DNA of 35,747 nucleotides from Deinococcus radiopugnans ATCC 19172 (GTDB lineage Bacteria > Deinococcota > Deinococci > Deinococcales > Deinococcaceae). Each line of letters opens with the position of its first letter. The first letter of the stretch is position 1. Made by a program: the position numbers and the translations under genes. The DNA lies in the NCBI RefSeq assembly GCF_006335125.1, contig NZ_VDMO01000030.1, forward strand, positions 1-35,747. Reading direction: 5' to 3'. The notes beneath the pieces were generated by a model, which ran no database searches, was not told where the DNA came from, and saw only the letters and a list, made by a program, of their open reading frames with translations. Positions 1-9,007 of the stretch are shown piece after piece.

Positions 1-3
1 AGG

Positions 4-41
4 CGGCGGGTTTTGGTGGCTTCACACCTCAAAACACCGCC
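4..41. repeat. Left terminal hairpin repeat
   Basis: The segment has a GC-rich arm followed by GTTTTGG, a loop of about 12 bases, then CAAAACACCGCC, so it can fold on itself as an imperfect hairpin. A closely related copy lies at the other end of the window in inverted orientation (35707-35744). Both copies start three bases from their window end and share the arms and the TCACAC core of the loop. It could be a small dispersed intergenic repeat, the end of a larger element, or the place where an assembly stopped. Confidence 0.6.
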
Positions 42-99
42 ATTTCTCGTTTCTGTCGAGGGACAGACCGGAAGGTGACCTTCCCGCCGTCTGGGACGA

Positions 100-282
100 C
101 TAAAAAATGAAGTTGTCGGCTACTGAGATCAGTTGGGCATGGTCCTTGTGGACGGGTGTGCCATCTCCTGCGGTGAACGTGAAGTGGGCCGAGGGAACGT
201 TCTGGGCGGTCTGGGCCATGCTGGCGCAGGCACTCAGGCTGACGCCAAGGATGAGCAGGGTGCGGTGAATGGCTGTTTTCAT
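100..282 (-). CDS. Small exported or lipid-anchored protein, 60 aa
   Basis: Function not recognised. The 60-residue product begins with a clear signal peptide: K2 and R7, a hydrophobic stretch at residues 9-17, then LSAC at 16-19. LSAC fits a lipobox, so it may be a lipoprotein; cleavage after SMA (residues 21-23) by signal peptidase I is the alternative. The mature part is short and ends in VADNFIF. The start is well supported by AAGGAG six bases upstream of the ATG. It lies 91 bases downstream of the large lipoprotein gene on the same strand, with no clear terminator between them, so the two may be co-transcribed. A longer open frame reading through this segment from the lipoprotein gene lacks a comparable start. 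Confidence 0.7.
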   Translation of the reverse strand: MKTAIHRTLLILGVSLSACASMAQTAQNVPSAHFTFTAGDGTPVHKDHAQLISVADNFIF

Positions 283-373
283 GGAGGGCTCCTTGGATGT
301 CCGGCAGCGCAGGCCGTAATGACTCAGATGTGGCCTGTGCGGCCCGCGCCATTCCATCACGCGGCCTCCGAGG

Positions 374-2767
374 TCACTGGCGGTACTTCGTAAGGAAGGT
401 GTTCTCGCCGCTGTTGCCGACATACAACTCGTTGGCGCCGATCTGTCCGGCCACATACACGCTGCCCGTCCGGTCGACGGTGATGATGGTCTGGTACGGC
501 GCCCCAACGATGCCAGGCAACTGCGGCTGCGTCCACAGCAGCGTGCCGGCCTGGTCAAGTTTGTGCTGCGTGGACCCGTACGCGCGGTAGTCGTTGTTGA
601 CGGTGACGTACACCTGTTCCTGATGATCCAGGGCGAGATCGCCGGCATAATCACCTCGCGAGGTCGAGATGGCGTGCTGCCGGACCCAGAGCCGGGTGCC
701 GGCCGGATCGAACTTGGCAAGGAAGGCGCCGCCCGGCTGGTCCCCCTCGAGGGTTCCAGAAGTGGTGCCCAGCACGTAGGCGTTGCCGGCACCGTCCGTG
801 ACGACGCCCGTGGCCCGGTCGCTCGCCATGGTGCTGAGTTCCCCCTCACGCTGCCAGGCCACGCTCCCCAACGGAGTCAGCTTGACCAGGAACGCGTCGT
901 AGTAGCGCGCGTAGTCCACAAATCGGTGGCCGGTCAGCAGGACGTTGCCGGCGCGGTCCACCGCCACCCCCCGCACCTCGTCGTCGGTCCCTGAAGTGAC
1001 GCCCTGCACCGCCCACAGCCGGTGTCCATTCGAATCCAGTTTCGCCGCGAAGACGCCCCCGCCGCCTCCCAGGTCCGTTCCGAGTCCACTGCCGCTGATT
1101 CCCGCCACCACGACGTTGCCCTGCGCGTCGACCGCCATCGCCCGGCCCCCGTCGTAGGACTCGGTGCTGATGGCCTGCTGCTGCACCCACAGCCGGGTCC
1201 CGGCCGCATTAAATTTCACGACGTACGTGTCGCCCCATGGATCCTGACCGGTCCCCTCCATCACGCCGCTGGTCTGGCCCGACGCATACACGTTCCCCGC
1301 CGCGTCGACCGCAACGCTGTTCAGGTGGTCATAGTTGTCGCTGCTGACCGCCTGTTGCCGCACCCACTGCAGCGCGCCCTGCGCATCAACCTTGGCCAGA
1401 AACGCGTCGAGTTCTCCCTGGGGCGTGCCCTCCAGGCTCCCCTGAGTGACGCCCACCAGGTACACGTTGTTCTGGGCGTCGGTCGTCATGTCCAGGACCT
1501 GATCGTAGGCGAGACTGCTCAGGCCCGCGACGCGCGTCCATTCGGCCTTCAGGGGGGTCACGGTCAGCGTGACGCTCGCCCGCTGCGTCGGATTGGCCAC
1601 GCTGGTCGCGCTCAGCGTGTAGGGGCCAGCCACGTCGGGGGCCGTCCAGGTGGCCTGGGTGTCCCCGGCCTGCAGCGTGCCGCCGCTCGCTGTCCACGTC
1701 ACGGCGTTGCTGGCGGCGCCCTCCACCGTGGCCGTGAAGGTAGACGCGCTGCCCCGGCCCACCAGGGCCGCCCCCCGGCCCATCAGGGCTGCGTCGCGGC
1801 TCAGCGTCACCCGGACCGGCCGGGCCCCGTAGGTCACGCCCACCTGGGTGACGCTGCCCGCCTCGACTACCGCGGGGCTGCCGACGACCTGGCCGTCGTA
1901 GAACAGGCCCCCGGCCGTGACTGGTTCGGCGGCCACCGTATACGCTCCGGGTTGGAGGTTGGGGAGTGAAGTGCTCCCGATTATGCGATGCAGCTCTCCG
2001 GATGGATCGGTCACCGTGACCCCAGGCGCTGTACCGGTCGGCAAGCCCGTGACGCTCACGTCCAGGGTGCCCGTCGAGCGGCCGGCCACCTGGACGGTCA
2101 GCTCCTGGGTCACGTCGGACTCGCCTGCGGCGCTGTGGGCCGTGAGCCGGAAGACGATAGTGAGACTGTCGGTGCCTGGGTTGGCGGGCACCTCAATGGT
2201 TGCGGTCTGCGCCCCCGTGTGGGGCTCGGGGAGTCCAACCAGGCCGCTGGAGGGGGTAGCCGTCAGGGTGAAGTCACGTGCCCCTGGAGCCGCCCAGGAG
2301 AGCACGAGGCGCCCGCCCTCGGACGGCAGCGCGGCCCGGTCGGCCGAGAAAGTGGTGATCCGGAACGCCACAGGGACGGGGGCGTAGCGCACCTGCACCG
2401 TTGCCGTCTGACTGCTCTCCACGTGGGCTGGACTCCCCTCGACGGTGGCGTGATAGGACACGTCGCCAGCGGTCACGTCGTCGGCGGTGACCTTGTAGGT
2501 GCCGGGCACCTGCTGAGTGAGCGTGGTGGGGCCGGTCGCGGCGCTGATCTGGCCGTCGGGGGCCGTCACGTGGAGCGCGGCCGGCACGCCTGCGGGCAGG
2601 CCAGTCACGTCGAGCTGCAGCGTGCCGGTCTGGACGGAGGGTGGAGACGTGACCGGGGGCGTGACTGGAGTCGGGCCAGCACTGCTCGGGTTGTCGCCGC
2701 CACAGGCGACCATCCCCAGAAGCAGCATGCCCACAAGGAAATGAAGAGTTCTGAAGTGCAATCTCAC
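374..2767 (-). CDS. SBBP-type beta-propeller lipoprotein with Ig-like repeats
   Basis: A large surface or periplasmic protein of unknown ligand, about 797 aa from the chosen GTG. The N-terminus has two Arg, a hydrophobic core and MVAC at residues 19-22, consistent with a lipoprotein signal and acylation at C22; a Pro/Thr/Ser linker follows. Two homologous domains each begin LDVTGLP or VSVTGLP and carry a Pro-Asp/Ser-Gly turn, separated by Ig-like segments. The C-terminal half holds about seven SBBP-like beta-propeller repeats with the recurring pattern AVD-x-x-GNVY-x-x-G-T-x-G. An in-frame ATG 19 codons upstream (from 2824) is possible, but would put a charged, polar stretch ahead of the signal sequence. 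It is the likely promoter-proximal partner of the small exported protein downstream. Confidence 0.85.
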   Translation of the reverse strand: MRLHFRTLHFLVGMLLLGMVACGGDNPSSAGPTPVTPPVTSPPSVQTGTLQLDVTGLPAGVPAALHVTAPDGQISAATGPTTLTQQVPGTYKVTADDVTAGDVSYHATVEGSPAHVESSQTATVQVRYAPVPVAFRITTFSADRAALPSEGGRLVLSWAAPGARDFTLTATPSSGLVGLPEPHTGAQTATIEVPANPGTDSLTIVFRLTAHSAAGESDVTQELTVQVAGRSTGTLDVSVTGLPTGTAPGVTVTDPSGELHRIIGSTSLPNLQPGAYTVAAEPVTAGGLFYDGQVVGSPAVVEAGSVTQVGVTYGARPVRVTLSRDAALMGRGAALVGRGSASTFTATVEGAASNAVTWTASGGTLQAGDTQATWTAPDVAGPYTLSATSVANPTQRASVTLTVTPLKAEWTRVAGLSSLAYDQVLDMTTDAQNNVYLVGVTQGSLEGTPQGELDAFLAKVDAQGALQWVRQQAVSSDNYDHLNSVAVDAAGNVYASGQTSGVMEGTGQDPWGDTYVVKFNAAGTRLWVQQQAISTESYDGGRAMAVDAQGNVVVAGISGSGLGTDLGGGGGVFAAKLDSNGHRLWAVQGVTSGTDDEVRGVAVDRAGNVLLTGHRFVDYARYYDAFLVKLTPLGSVAWQREGELSTMASDRATGVVTDGAGNAYVLGTTSGTLEGDQPGGAFLAKFDPAGTRLWVRQHAISTSRGDYAGDLALDHQEQVYVTVNNDYRAYGSTQHKLDQAGTLLWTQPQLPGIVGAPYQTIITVDRTGSVYVAGQIGANELYVGNSGENTFLTKYRQ

Positions 2768-2899
2768 ATTTTTATCATGCCCTGGGTGGGGCGTGGACGT
2801 CTGTCGATATTTTCCCATCCACACGGTGTCGATGATCGTCTGTGAGGTTCACGCTCAACGTCCACGGGTTGTCGGGGAGCAGCGGAAGCAGGCCATCGG

Positions 2900-3055
2900 T
2901 GACGTCTTGTGGAGAGAGTCGAGTATCGTGGCTGGCCCCGGTGGGCTTGGTGCAGCTGGGCAGCGTGGCCTGCTGCTGCCCGGATCGGCCTGAGGGCTGG
3001 AAAAACACAACGTCTTGCAGCGCCCCTGATTCGTCTTTGACCCTTCGTTATCGCA
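2900..3055 (+). pseudogene. Decayed 3' fragment of an ABC permease gene plus its downstream DNA
   Basis: About 130 bases (clearest at 2927-3055) match 10247-10377, which is the last 22 or so codons of the ABC exporter permease plus about 63 bases after its stop. In this copy the frame reads WLAPVGLVQLGSVA, against WLAPAGLLLLGGLA in the intact gene. It then loses one base, so the ending LLLPGSA-stop is out of frame. Similarity continues past the stop through GCAGCGCC, TGATTC, CCTTC and TTATCGCA. It looks like the scar of a duplication or of a lost paralogue and is unlikely to be expressed. The rest of the 2825-3183 gap holds no convincing gene. Confidence 0.6.
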
Positions 3056-3183
3056 AAGCTCAAGCCGTTCAGCGGCGCTTGACCGGCGCGCGCTCTTGGG
3101 GTCGAGTTCACCTTAGTTCCTGGGCGGTTCGGCCCTGACAGAGGCAATGCTCAAGCCCGGTCCTCAGCGGCGAACACAGCGGG

Positions 3184-3660
3184 TCAGACTGGTCCTGCGG
3201 GCAGCTGCTTCAGCAGGTTGACCGTTTCAATCATGGCCATCACCGCCTCGCCGCCCTTGTTCCCGGCCTTGATCCCGGCGCGGTTCAGGGCCTGCTCCAC
3301 GGTGTCGGTGGTCAGCACGCCGAACGCCACGGGCACGCCGGTCTGGAGTGAGGTGTTCAGGATGCCGGTGGCCGCGCCGCCCGCCACGAAATCGTAATGA
3401 TCGGTGTCGCCCTTGATCACGGCCCCCAGGCAGATCACGGCGTCGTACCCGCCAGACTCGGCCAGCCTGCGGGCAATCAGCGGCACCTCGTACGCGCCGG
3501 GGACGAGGTAGTGGTCCAGGTGTTCGGTCTTCCCGCCATGCTGAACGAAGGCGAGTTCGGCGCCCTCCACCAGGCGGTCCACGATCAGGTGGTTCCAGCG
3601 GGTGCTGATCATGGCAAATTTCAGGTCGGTGGCGAGCAGGTGGGCTTCAATTCGGTTCAT
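3184..3660 (-). CDS. ribH: 6,7-dimethyl-8-ribityllumazine synthase
   Basis: Catalyses the penultimate step of riboflavin synthesis, joining 5-amino-6-ribitylamino-uracil and 3,4-dihydroxy-2-butanone 4-phosphate to give 6,7-dimethyl-8-ribityllumazine; family members form cytoplasmic pentamers or 60-mers. The 158-aa product has the usual length and motifs: VPGAYEVP near residues 53-60, CLGAVIKGDTDHYDFV near 77-92, and GVLTTDT near 114-120. The ATG at 3660 follows AAGGAG by six bases; an in-frame start 15 codons upstream has no such site. It is the last gene of the ribD-ribE-ribBA-ribH operon, 74 bases after ribBA. Confidence 0.96.
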   Translation of the reverse strand: MNRIEAHLLATDLKFAMISTRWNHLIVDRLVEGAELAFVQHGGKTEHLDHYLVPGAYEVPLIARRLAESGGYDAVICLGAVIKGDTDHYDFVAGGAATGILNTSLQTGVPVAFGVLTTDTVEQALNRAGIKAGNKGGEAVMAMIETVNLLKQLPAGPV

Positions 3661-3734
3661 AGGATGCTCCTTGAACAAGTGGTGAGGCCATCCGGAAGGG
3701 GCCATTCAAGCCGCCTCCCGGACGTCCAGGGCGA

Positions 3735-4955
3735 TTACGTGTGGGGGCCGCCAGTCCCGAGGTGACCGAGTTTGTCCGCCTTGGTTTGCAGGTAGGCGGC
3801 GTTGTGTGCGTTGTGGCCCGCGTGCAGGGCTACGCGCTCCACCACCTCCAGCCCGAAACCGCCCAGGGCGCTCAGCTTGCGGGGGTTGTTGGTCAACACG
3901 CGCAGGTGCCGCGCGCCCAGCAGATGCAGCATCTGCGCGCCAATCCCGAAGTCTCGGGCGTCGGCAGGAAAGCCGAGCCGCTCGTTGGCCTCGACGGTAT
4001 CCGCGCCGCCGTCTTGCAGGTGGTAAGCGCGGATCTTGTTGAGCAGGCCGATGCCGCGTCCCTCCTGCCGCAGGTACACCAGCACGCCCCGGCCCTCGGC
4101 GGCAATGGCCTGCAGGGCCGCGTCGCGCTGCGCGCCGCAGTCGCAGCGCAGCGAGTGGAAGCCGTCGCCGGTCAGGCACTCGCTGTGGACGCGCACCAGC
4201 AGCGGGTCCGGCGTGACCTCGCCCATCACCAGCGCCACATGCTCCGCGCCGCTGACGGTGTCCTCGAAGCCCACGATGCGGAAGAGGCCGTACGTGGTGG
4301 GCAGCTCGGCCTCGGCCACCTGCACCATGAACGGGTCATGCTGCATGCGGTAGGCGATCAGCGCCTCGATGCTGCCCACCTTCAGGCCGTGCTTCTCCCC
4401 GAAGGTCAGCAGGTCCGGCAGGCGGCTCATCTCGCCGTCGTCACCCATGATCTCGCAGATCACGCCCACCGGCGCGAATCCTGCCAGCCGCGCCAGGTCA
4501 CAGGCGGCCTCGGTGTGTCCCGCCCGCCGCAGCACGCCGCCGGGCCGGGCCACCAGCGGGAAAATATGCCCCGGACGCCGGAAGTCGGTGGGTTGCGCGC
4601 CGTCGTCCATCAGGGCCGCGATGGTGGCCGCGCGGTCAAAGGCGCTGATGCCCGTGGTGTTGCCGCTGTGATCCACGCTGACCGTGAAGGCCGTGCCGTT
4701 CGGGTCCGTGCTGCGGCCCACCATCGGCGTCAGGTCCAGGTGCTGCGCCCGCTCAGGGGTCAGGGTCACGCAGATCAGGCCCCGGCCCTCGCGCGCCATG
4801 AAATTGACCCACTCCGGTGTCGCCGTGGCGGCGGGCATCAGCAGGTCCCCCTCGTTCTCGCGGTGCTCGTCGTCCACCAGGATGACAGGCCGCCCTGCCC
4901 GCAGGTCCAGCAGTAACTCAGCGATGGGGGACAGCGCGGTGCGAGCGGCGGTCAC
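3735..4955 (-). CDS. ribBA: Bifunctional DHBP synthase / GTP cyclohydrolase II
   Basis: Supplies both branches of riboflavin synthesis: the N-terminal RibB domain makes 3,4-dihydroxy-2-butanone 4-phosphate from ribulose 5-phosphate, and the C-terminal RibA domain opens GTP. The product is 406 aa. RibB shows [11 protein letters not shown] at 28-38 and RPGHIFPL with RAGHTEAA at 127-151. RibA shows the zinc cysteines C260, C271 and C273 within [17 protein letters not shown], then RQEGRGIGL at 296-304. The start is a GTG overlapping the ribE stop by four bases (GTGA), with GAGGTG just upstream inside ribE, which implies translational coupling. Both catalytic halves look complete. Confidence 0.96.
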   Translation of the reverse strand: MTAARTALSPIAELLLDLRAGRPVILVDDEHRENEGDLLMPAATATPEWVNFMAREGRGLICVTLTPERAQHLDLTPMVGRSTDPNGTAFTVSVDHSGNTTGISAFDRAATIAALMDDGAQPTDFRRPGHIFPLVARPGGVLRRAGHTEAACDLARLAGFAPVGVICEIMGDDGEMSRLPDLLTFGEKHGLKVGSIEALIAYRMQHDPFMVQVAEAELPTTYGLFRIVGFEDTVSGAEHVALVMGEVTPDPLLVRVHSECLTGDGFHSLRCDCGAQRDAALQAIAAEGRGVLVYLRQEGRGIGLLNKIRAYHLQDGGADTVEANERLGFPADARDFGIGAQMLHLLGARHLRVLTNNPRKLSALGGFGLEVVERVALHAGHNAHNAAYLQTKADKLGHLGTGGPHT

Positions 4956-5626
4956 GCACTCACCTCGTTCCCACCGCTTGCTGCTGGACCAGGGGACGGC
5001 GGCGTCCAGTCCCGCATCAACAGCAGGCGCTCGGCGTATTTGGCCATCTGATCGGCTTCCAGGTTGACCTGCGTTCCGGCGGTCCAGGTGTGCAGGGTGG
5101 TCACGTCCAGGGTGTGCGGCACCAGCCACAGCGTGAACTCGTCGGCGCGCAGGTCGGCGCGGCTGCCCGCCGGGCCGCCCACGTCCACCACGGTCAGGCT
5201 TACGCCGTCCACCGTGACGCTGCCCTTGGGCACCAGGTACCGGGCCAGCGCGGCGGGGGCGCGCACGGTCATGGTGTACGCGCCGGGCTGGGCCTCGACG
5301 GTCAGCACCTCGCCCACGCCGTCGACGTGACCACTGACCACATGTCCGCCGAAGCGGGCCTGCGCGGTCATGGCCCGTTCCAGATTGACCTTGTGGCCCG
5401 CCTGCCAGTGGGGAGCGGTCTTGGCCAGGGTTTCGCGGCTGAGATCCACCGTGAAGCCCGCGTGATCCCAGGTGGTCACGGTCAGGCAGGTGCCGTTCAC
5501 GGCAATGCTCTCGCCCAGGGAGAGGTCCGCCCACATCGTGTTCGGTTCGATGGTGACCGTCAGGTTGCCGGCAGCGTCCACGGTGCGGGCCACGCGCCCA
5601 AGCTGCTCAATGATTCCAGTAAACAT
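4952..5626 (-). CDS. ribE: Riboflavin synthase, alpha subunit
   Basis: Dismutates two molecules of 6,7-dimethyl-8-ribityllumazine to riboflavin and the pyrimidine that RibH reuses; family members are cytoplasmic homotrimers. The 224-aa product begins [10 protein letters not shown], the conserved N-terminus of the family. It has the two lumazine-binding barrels: VNGTCLTV near residues 41-48 and VDGVSLTV in the second, with [12 protein letters not shown] at the start of the second barrel. The ATG at 5626 is preceded by GAGGT. It lies 72 bases after ribD and overlaps ribBA by four bases. Confidence 0.95.
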   Translation of the reverse strand: MFTGIIEQLGRVARTVDAAGNLTVTIEPNTMWADLSLGESIAVNGTCLTVTTWDHAGFTVDLSRETLAKTAPHWQAGHKVNLERAMTAQARFGGHVVSGHVDGVGEVLTVEAQPGAYTMTVRAPAALARYLVPKGSVTVDGVSLTVVDVGGPAGSRADLRADEFTLWLVPHTLDVTTLHTWTAGTQVNLEADQMAKYAERLLLMRDWTPPSPGPAASGGNEVSA

Positions 5627-5698
5627 AGTTGACCTCGGTGGTGATGGCGCGGCAAGCCAGCCCGCCACCTCGCTCTCCAGAAGAGAGGAGAAAATGCG

Positions 5699-6802
5699 TC
5701 AGAGCCGGGGAATATCGCTCAGCAGACCGGTTGCGAGCACATCCGGGCCGAGCGTTTCCACGGTGACGTCGCGCAGGGCCTGGGCGTCATGCATGCGGCG
5801 CTCCGGCGCCGTGAGCGGCGACAGGCCACGGCCCAGCAGTTTCGGCGCGATGAAGACGCGCACCTCGTCCACCAGTCCGGCGTCCAGCAGGGCGCTGAGC
5901 AGGCCAGGGCCGCCTTCCAGCAGCAGGCTGGAGAGGTTCAGGCGGCCCAGTCCGGTCAGGGCCTCCAGGGGCGTCGCGGCCCGCACGACGGTCACGCCCA
6001 ATGCCTCGAAGACGGATATGTCGGCGTCGGGAGCCGTCACGAGCACGCTGCCTGGACGCCATGCACGGGCCTGGAGACTGGACCGGGCGCGGCGATCAAA
6101 CACGACTGGGCGCGGGTCACGGCCCCCGGAGAGGCCCCGCGTGGTCAGGGCCGGGTCATCGCTGTGCAGGGTTCCACTGCCGACTGCCACGGCGTCCAGC
6201 GTGTTGCGCCAGGTCATGGCCCGCGCCCGCGCCGCCGCGCCGGTGACTGCGCCGTTGCCCTCGTCCACGGCGGCCACCTTGCCGTCGAGGGTCATGGCGT
6301 ACTTGGCCACCACCCAAGGCCGGCCCCGGACGATCAGGCTGCGGAAGCCCGCCTGCTGACGCGTTGCCTGCTCCTCCAGCACGCCCACACTCACGTCGAT
6401 CCCAGCGTCGCGCAGTGCCTGCACGCCGCGCCCGGCCACTGCGGGATTCGGATCGCGCGACGCCATCACCACCCGGCGGACCCCTGACGCGATCAGGGCG
6501 TCCGTACAGGGTGGAGTGCGTCCGTGATGGCTACACGGTTCCAGGGTCACGTAGGCGGTGGCGCCGCGTGCGTCCTCTCCGGCCTGGCGCAGGGCGAGCA
6601 CTTCCGCGTGCGGCTCGCCGGCTCTGGGATGAAAGCCCCTACCTATCACCTCGTCTTCCTGAACGATGACGCAGCCCACAGGGGGGTTGGGTGTTGTTCG
6701 GCCGAGGCCTCTGGCGGCCAGGTCCAGCGCGAGCGTCATCCGGCGCTCGTCTGTGGACAGGGCCGCGGCCACCCTTCCGGGCGGCACATTCTCTGTATAC
6801 AT
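5699..6802 (-). CDS. ribD: Bifunctional riboflavin pathway deaminase / reductase
   Basis: Performs the second and third steps after GTP opening: deamination of the pyrimidine ring, then NADPH-dependent reduction of the ribosyl side chain. The 367-aa product has the cytidine-deaminase-like zinc site with H65-A-E67 and PCSHHGRTPPC (C90 and C99), and the C-terminal RibD_C reductase domain beginning around RPWVVAKYAMTLDGK. It is the first gene of the operon, downstream of an FMN riboswitch. There is no free Shine-Dalgarno: the G-rich stretch before the ATG at 6802 is in a perfect-stem hairpin, as expected if initiation is gated. An internal ATG at codon 22 is an alternative start. Confidence 0.93.
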   Translation of the reverse strand: MYTENVPPGRVAAALSTDERRMTLALDLAARGLGRTTPNPPVGCVIVQEDEVIGRGFHPRAGEPHAEVLALRQAGEDARGATAYVTLEPCSHHGRTPPCTDALIASGVRRVVMASRDPNPAVAGRGVQALRDAGIDVSVGVLEEQATRQQAGFRSLIVRGRPWVVAKYAMTLDGKVAAVDEGNGAVTGAAARARAMTWRNTLDAVAVGSGTLHSDDPALTTRGLSGGRDPRPVVFDRRARSSLQARAWRPGSVLVTAPDADISVFEALGVTVVRAATPLEALTGLGRLNLSSLLLEGGPGLLSALLDAGLVDEVRVFIAPKLLGRGLSPLTAPERRMHDAQALRDVTVETLGPDVLATGLLSDIPRL

Positions 6803-6809
6803 GGGTTGT

Positions 6810-6985
<176 letters not shown>

Positions 6986-7035
6986 GGCCCACCCGAGAGC
7001 GGGCCACGGTGACGGTAGCAGGTTCGGCGGGGGAC

Positions 7036-7063
7036 AATGTAAGCCGTTCAGGCGGACTTTCCA
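7036..7063 (-). promoter_or_regulatory. Candidate promoter of the rib operon
   Basis: On the minus strand, TGGAAA and TACATT are 16 bases apart and lie about 50 bases upstream of the FMN aptamer. Each hexamer matches the sigma-70 consensus at four of six positions. The position is right, but the match is weak. Confidence 0.3.
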
Positions 7064-7119
7064 CCCGTGGCTGGTGACGGGACTCGACATCCCTTACTGC
7101 ACGCCTCCTGCCAGACAAC

Positions 7120-8178
7120 TCAGGCGGTTGCTCCCACGAGGCCCAGCACAGGCAGTGCCGTCCAAGCCCAGGCCCTGACCTGCCCACTCTGCGTGCCAAA
7201 GCACACCATGGCCCCCACCAACGACAGCGGGGTCAGCACCCGTTTGCCCACCCGCACCCGCTCCAGGACGCCCTCCTCCGGCCTGTAGCGCACCAGCCAT
7301 CCCGACAACGTTCCGGCCAGCACCGTCGCGTCCGGCAGGCGCACCACCGGGATCCGGTCACGCCAGATGTCTTCCAGCGGCCCCAGCACCGTCGTGACGT
7401 CCCGCTCCAGGTCATACACGCACAGCTGCCGCTGGGTGTCCTCGAAGAACACCTCCCCGCCCTGGTCCTCCAGACGCAGGGTCACCGGCTCCCGCCCCAG
7501 ATGCCGCACCTCGAGCCGCAGGTCAGGCCCGGAGAGCCTCAGCAGGCGGTCTTCTTCCCCCCGTTCGAGCAGCGTCCGGTCCGGCGTGCCGAACGCGCCT
7601 TTGAGCTGCCGGTCAGGCATCGGCCTGTCCAGCAGGCCGGGCAAGGCAAGCTCCGCGATCATCGCGCCGTCGGCGAGGGAATGGAACATCACGCGGTCAT
7701 CCATGACGCTCATCAGCGCGTTCAGTGGGGCGTACAGCGCGGTGCGCCGGGGCGGGTGGGGCAGCCGCTTGATCCAGCGCTGCTCGCCCGTCGCGGTGTC
7801 GAAGGCCTGCAGGGGGGTGGAGTGTCGCCACTCGCCAGTGACCAGCACGTCGGCCGTGCCGCACAGCCAGCCGGACCACGGCAGGGTGACAGCGCTCCAC
7901 TGCACCTCCCCGGTGTCGGCGTCCAGCGTCACGAGGCGATCTGTGCCGTTCATGAACGAGCCCCGGCCTGGGGTCAGCTGCATTTCATTCCAGCGTACCT
8001 GGGCGTGCCGGCGCCGCCAGCGTTCTTGACCGGTGACTGGATTGAGGGCCACCAGTTGCGTGTTTCGCACCGGAACGACGAGTTGCGCCGCACTGCTCTC
8101 AAGGGTATGGACGCTGTGGTACGCGGGATAGGACCAGACCGGGCGCAGGGGCTGGAGCGCAGGTGTTGGTGTGGTCAT
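7120..8178 (-). CDS. PQQ-like beta-propeller repeat protein
   Basis: Function not known. The 352-aa product has repeated blades of the PQQ/BamB-like type, for example LVALNPVTGQERWRR, LVTLDADTGEVQWS and LQAFDTATGEQRWIK, where the D/N-x-x-TG-x-x-x-W signature recurs. No signal peptide or membrane segment is seen, so it may be cytoplasmic, unlike BamB. It is the only gene between the rib operon's riboswitch and a divergent ABC exporter. A TAAAAT box close to the ATG (8190-8195) suggests its own promoter and a very short leader. An enzymatic PQQ-dehydrogenase role is unlikely, as the protein is short and consists of propeller blades only. Confidence 0.8.
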   Translation of the reverse strand: MTTPTPALQPLRPVWSYPAYHSVHTLESSAAQLVVPVRNTQLVALNPVTGQERWRRRHAQVRWNEMQLTPGRGSFMNGTDRLVTLDADTGEVQWSAVTLPWSGWLCGTADVLVTGEWRHSTPLQAFDTATGEQRWIKRLPHPPRRTALYAPLNALMSVMDDRVMFHSLADGAMIAELALPGLLDRPMPDRQLKGAFGTPDRTLLERGEEDRLLRLSGPDLRLEVRHLGREPVTLRLEDQGGEVFFEDTQRQLCVYDLERDVTTVLGPLEDIWRDRIPVVRLPDATVLAGTLSGWLVRYRPEEGVLERVRVGKRVLTPLSLVGAMVCFGTQSGQVRAWAWTALPVLGLVGATA

Positions 8179-8189
8179 GGACGCCGGGC

Positions 8190-8195
8190 ATTTTA
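8190..8195 (-). promoter_or_regulatory. Candidate -10 box for the PQQ-like propeller gene
   Basis: TAAAAT on the minus strand differs from TATAAT at one position and lies 11 bases upstream of the ATG, which would give a near-leaderless transcript. No clear -35 element is visible. Confidence 0.35.
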
Positions 8196-8347
8196 GTGGG
8201 GTGGGAGCCTGGGCGGCGCGAGTTTGGGCGGGATGATCACGCTCGTTGAGTCGAGGTCAGCCGGACGACTTACCTGCGAGAGTTCCAACTCGGCTCCGTC
8301 ACGTCCCAGATGGGAACGGCAGGCACACGGTGTCCGTACTGGGCAGC

Positions 8348-9007
8348 ATGTCTGTTCCGCTGCAAGACCCCGCCCCCACCCTGACTGTTCGAGACCTGCA
8401 CCTGACCCTGGCCGGACGCGTCATCCTGACGGCCACCCACCTGACGCTCGCCCCAGGCGAACTGGTCCACCTGCGCGGCGAGAACGGCGCCGGCAAGACC
8501 ACCCTGCTGCGCGCCCTGGCCGGCGAGCTGCCCTGCCAGGGCGTGGTCCAGCTCCAGGGCCACGCCCCCGGTTCCCGGCCTGCCCGCGCCCGCACGGCCT
8601 TCATCTCCACCGAACCCGCCCTGCTCGATGACCTGACCGTGCACGAAAACCTGCAGTTCATGGCCGCCGCCTGGAACAGCCCGCACATCCCCATCCTGAA
8701 CCTGGCCCACGCTTTCGGGCTGGCCCCGTGGCTGGACGCCTGGCCGACGGAACTGTCGCGGGGCACCCGCCAGAAAGTGGCCCTCAGCCTCGCGCTGGGA
8801 CTGGGCCTGCCGCTGACCCTGCTCGACGAGCCGTTCAGCACCCTGGACACCGCGTCACGTGATGTCCTGCGCGACGCGCTGCAGGCGCGGCTTCACGCCG
8901 GCGGCAGCATCCTGCTGACCACTCACGGGGCGGATCTGATGGGCCTTCCCTCGCGCGCCCTGGAGATTAGCCAGGGGGAGTTGCGCGCTGCCGTGCAGGC
9001 GGCATGA
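8348..9007 (+). CDS. ABC transporter ATP-binding protein
   Basis: The ATPase subunit of an export-type ABC transporter, 219 aa from the ATG at 8348. Walker A is GENGAGKTT, the signature is the variant LSRGTRQKVAL, Walker B is LTLLDEPFSTLD, and TTHGAD supplies the switch histidine. It is related to the short CcmA/YhaQ-like exporter ATPases. An upstream in-frame start at 8246 would add 34 low-complexity residues before the fold and is not preferred. The stop overlaps the permease start by four bases (ATGA), so the pair is translationally coupled. The substrate cannot be told from the sequence. Confidence 0.9.
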   Translation: MSVPLQDPAPTLTVRDLHLTLAGRVILTATHLTLAPGELVHLRGENGAGKTTLLRALAGELPCQGVVQLQGHAPGSRPARARTAFISTEPALLDDLTVHENLQFMAAAWNSPHIPILNLAHAFGLAPWLDAWPTELSRGTRQKVALSLALGLGLPLTLLDEPFSTLDTASRDVLRDALQARLHAGGSILLTTHGADLMGLPSRALEISQGELRAAVQAA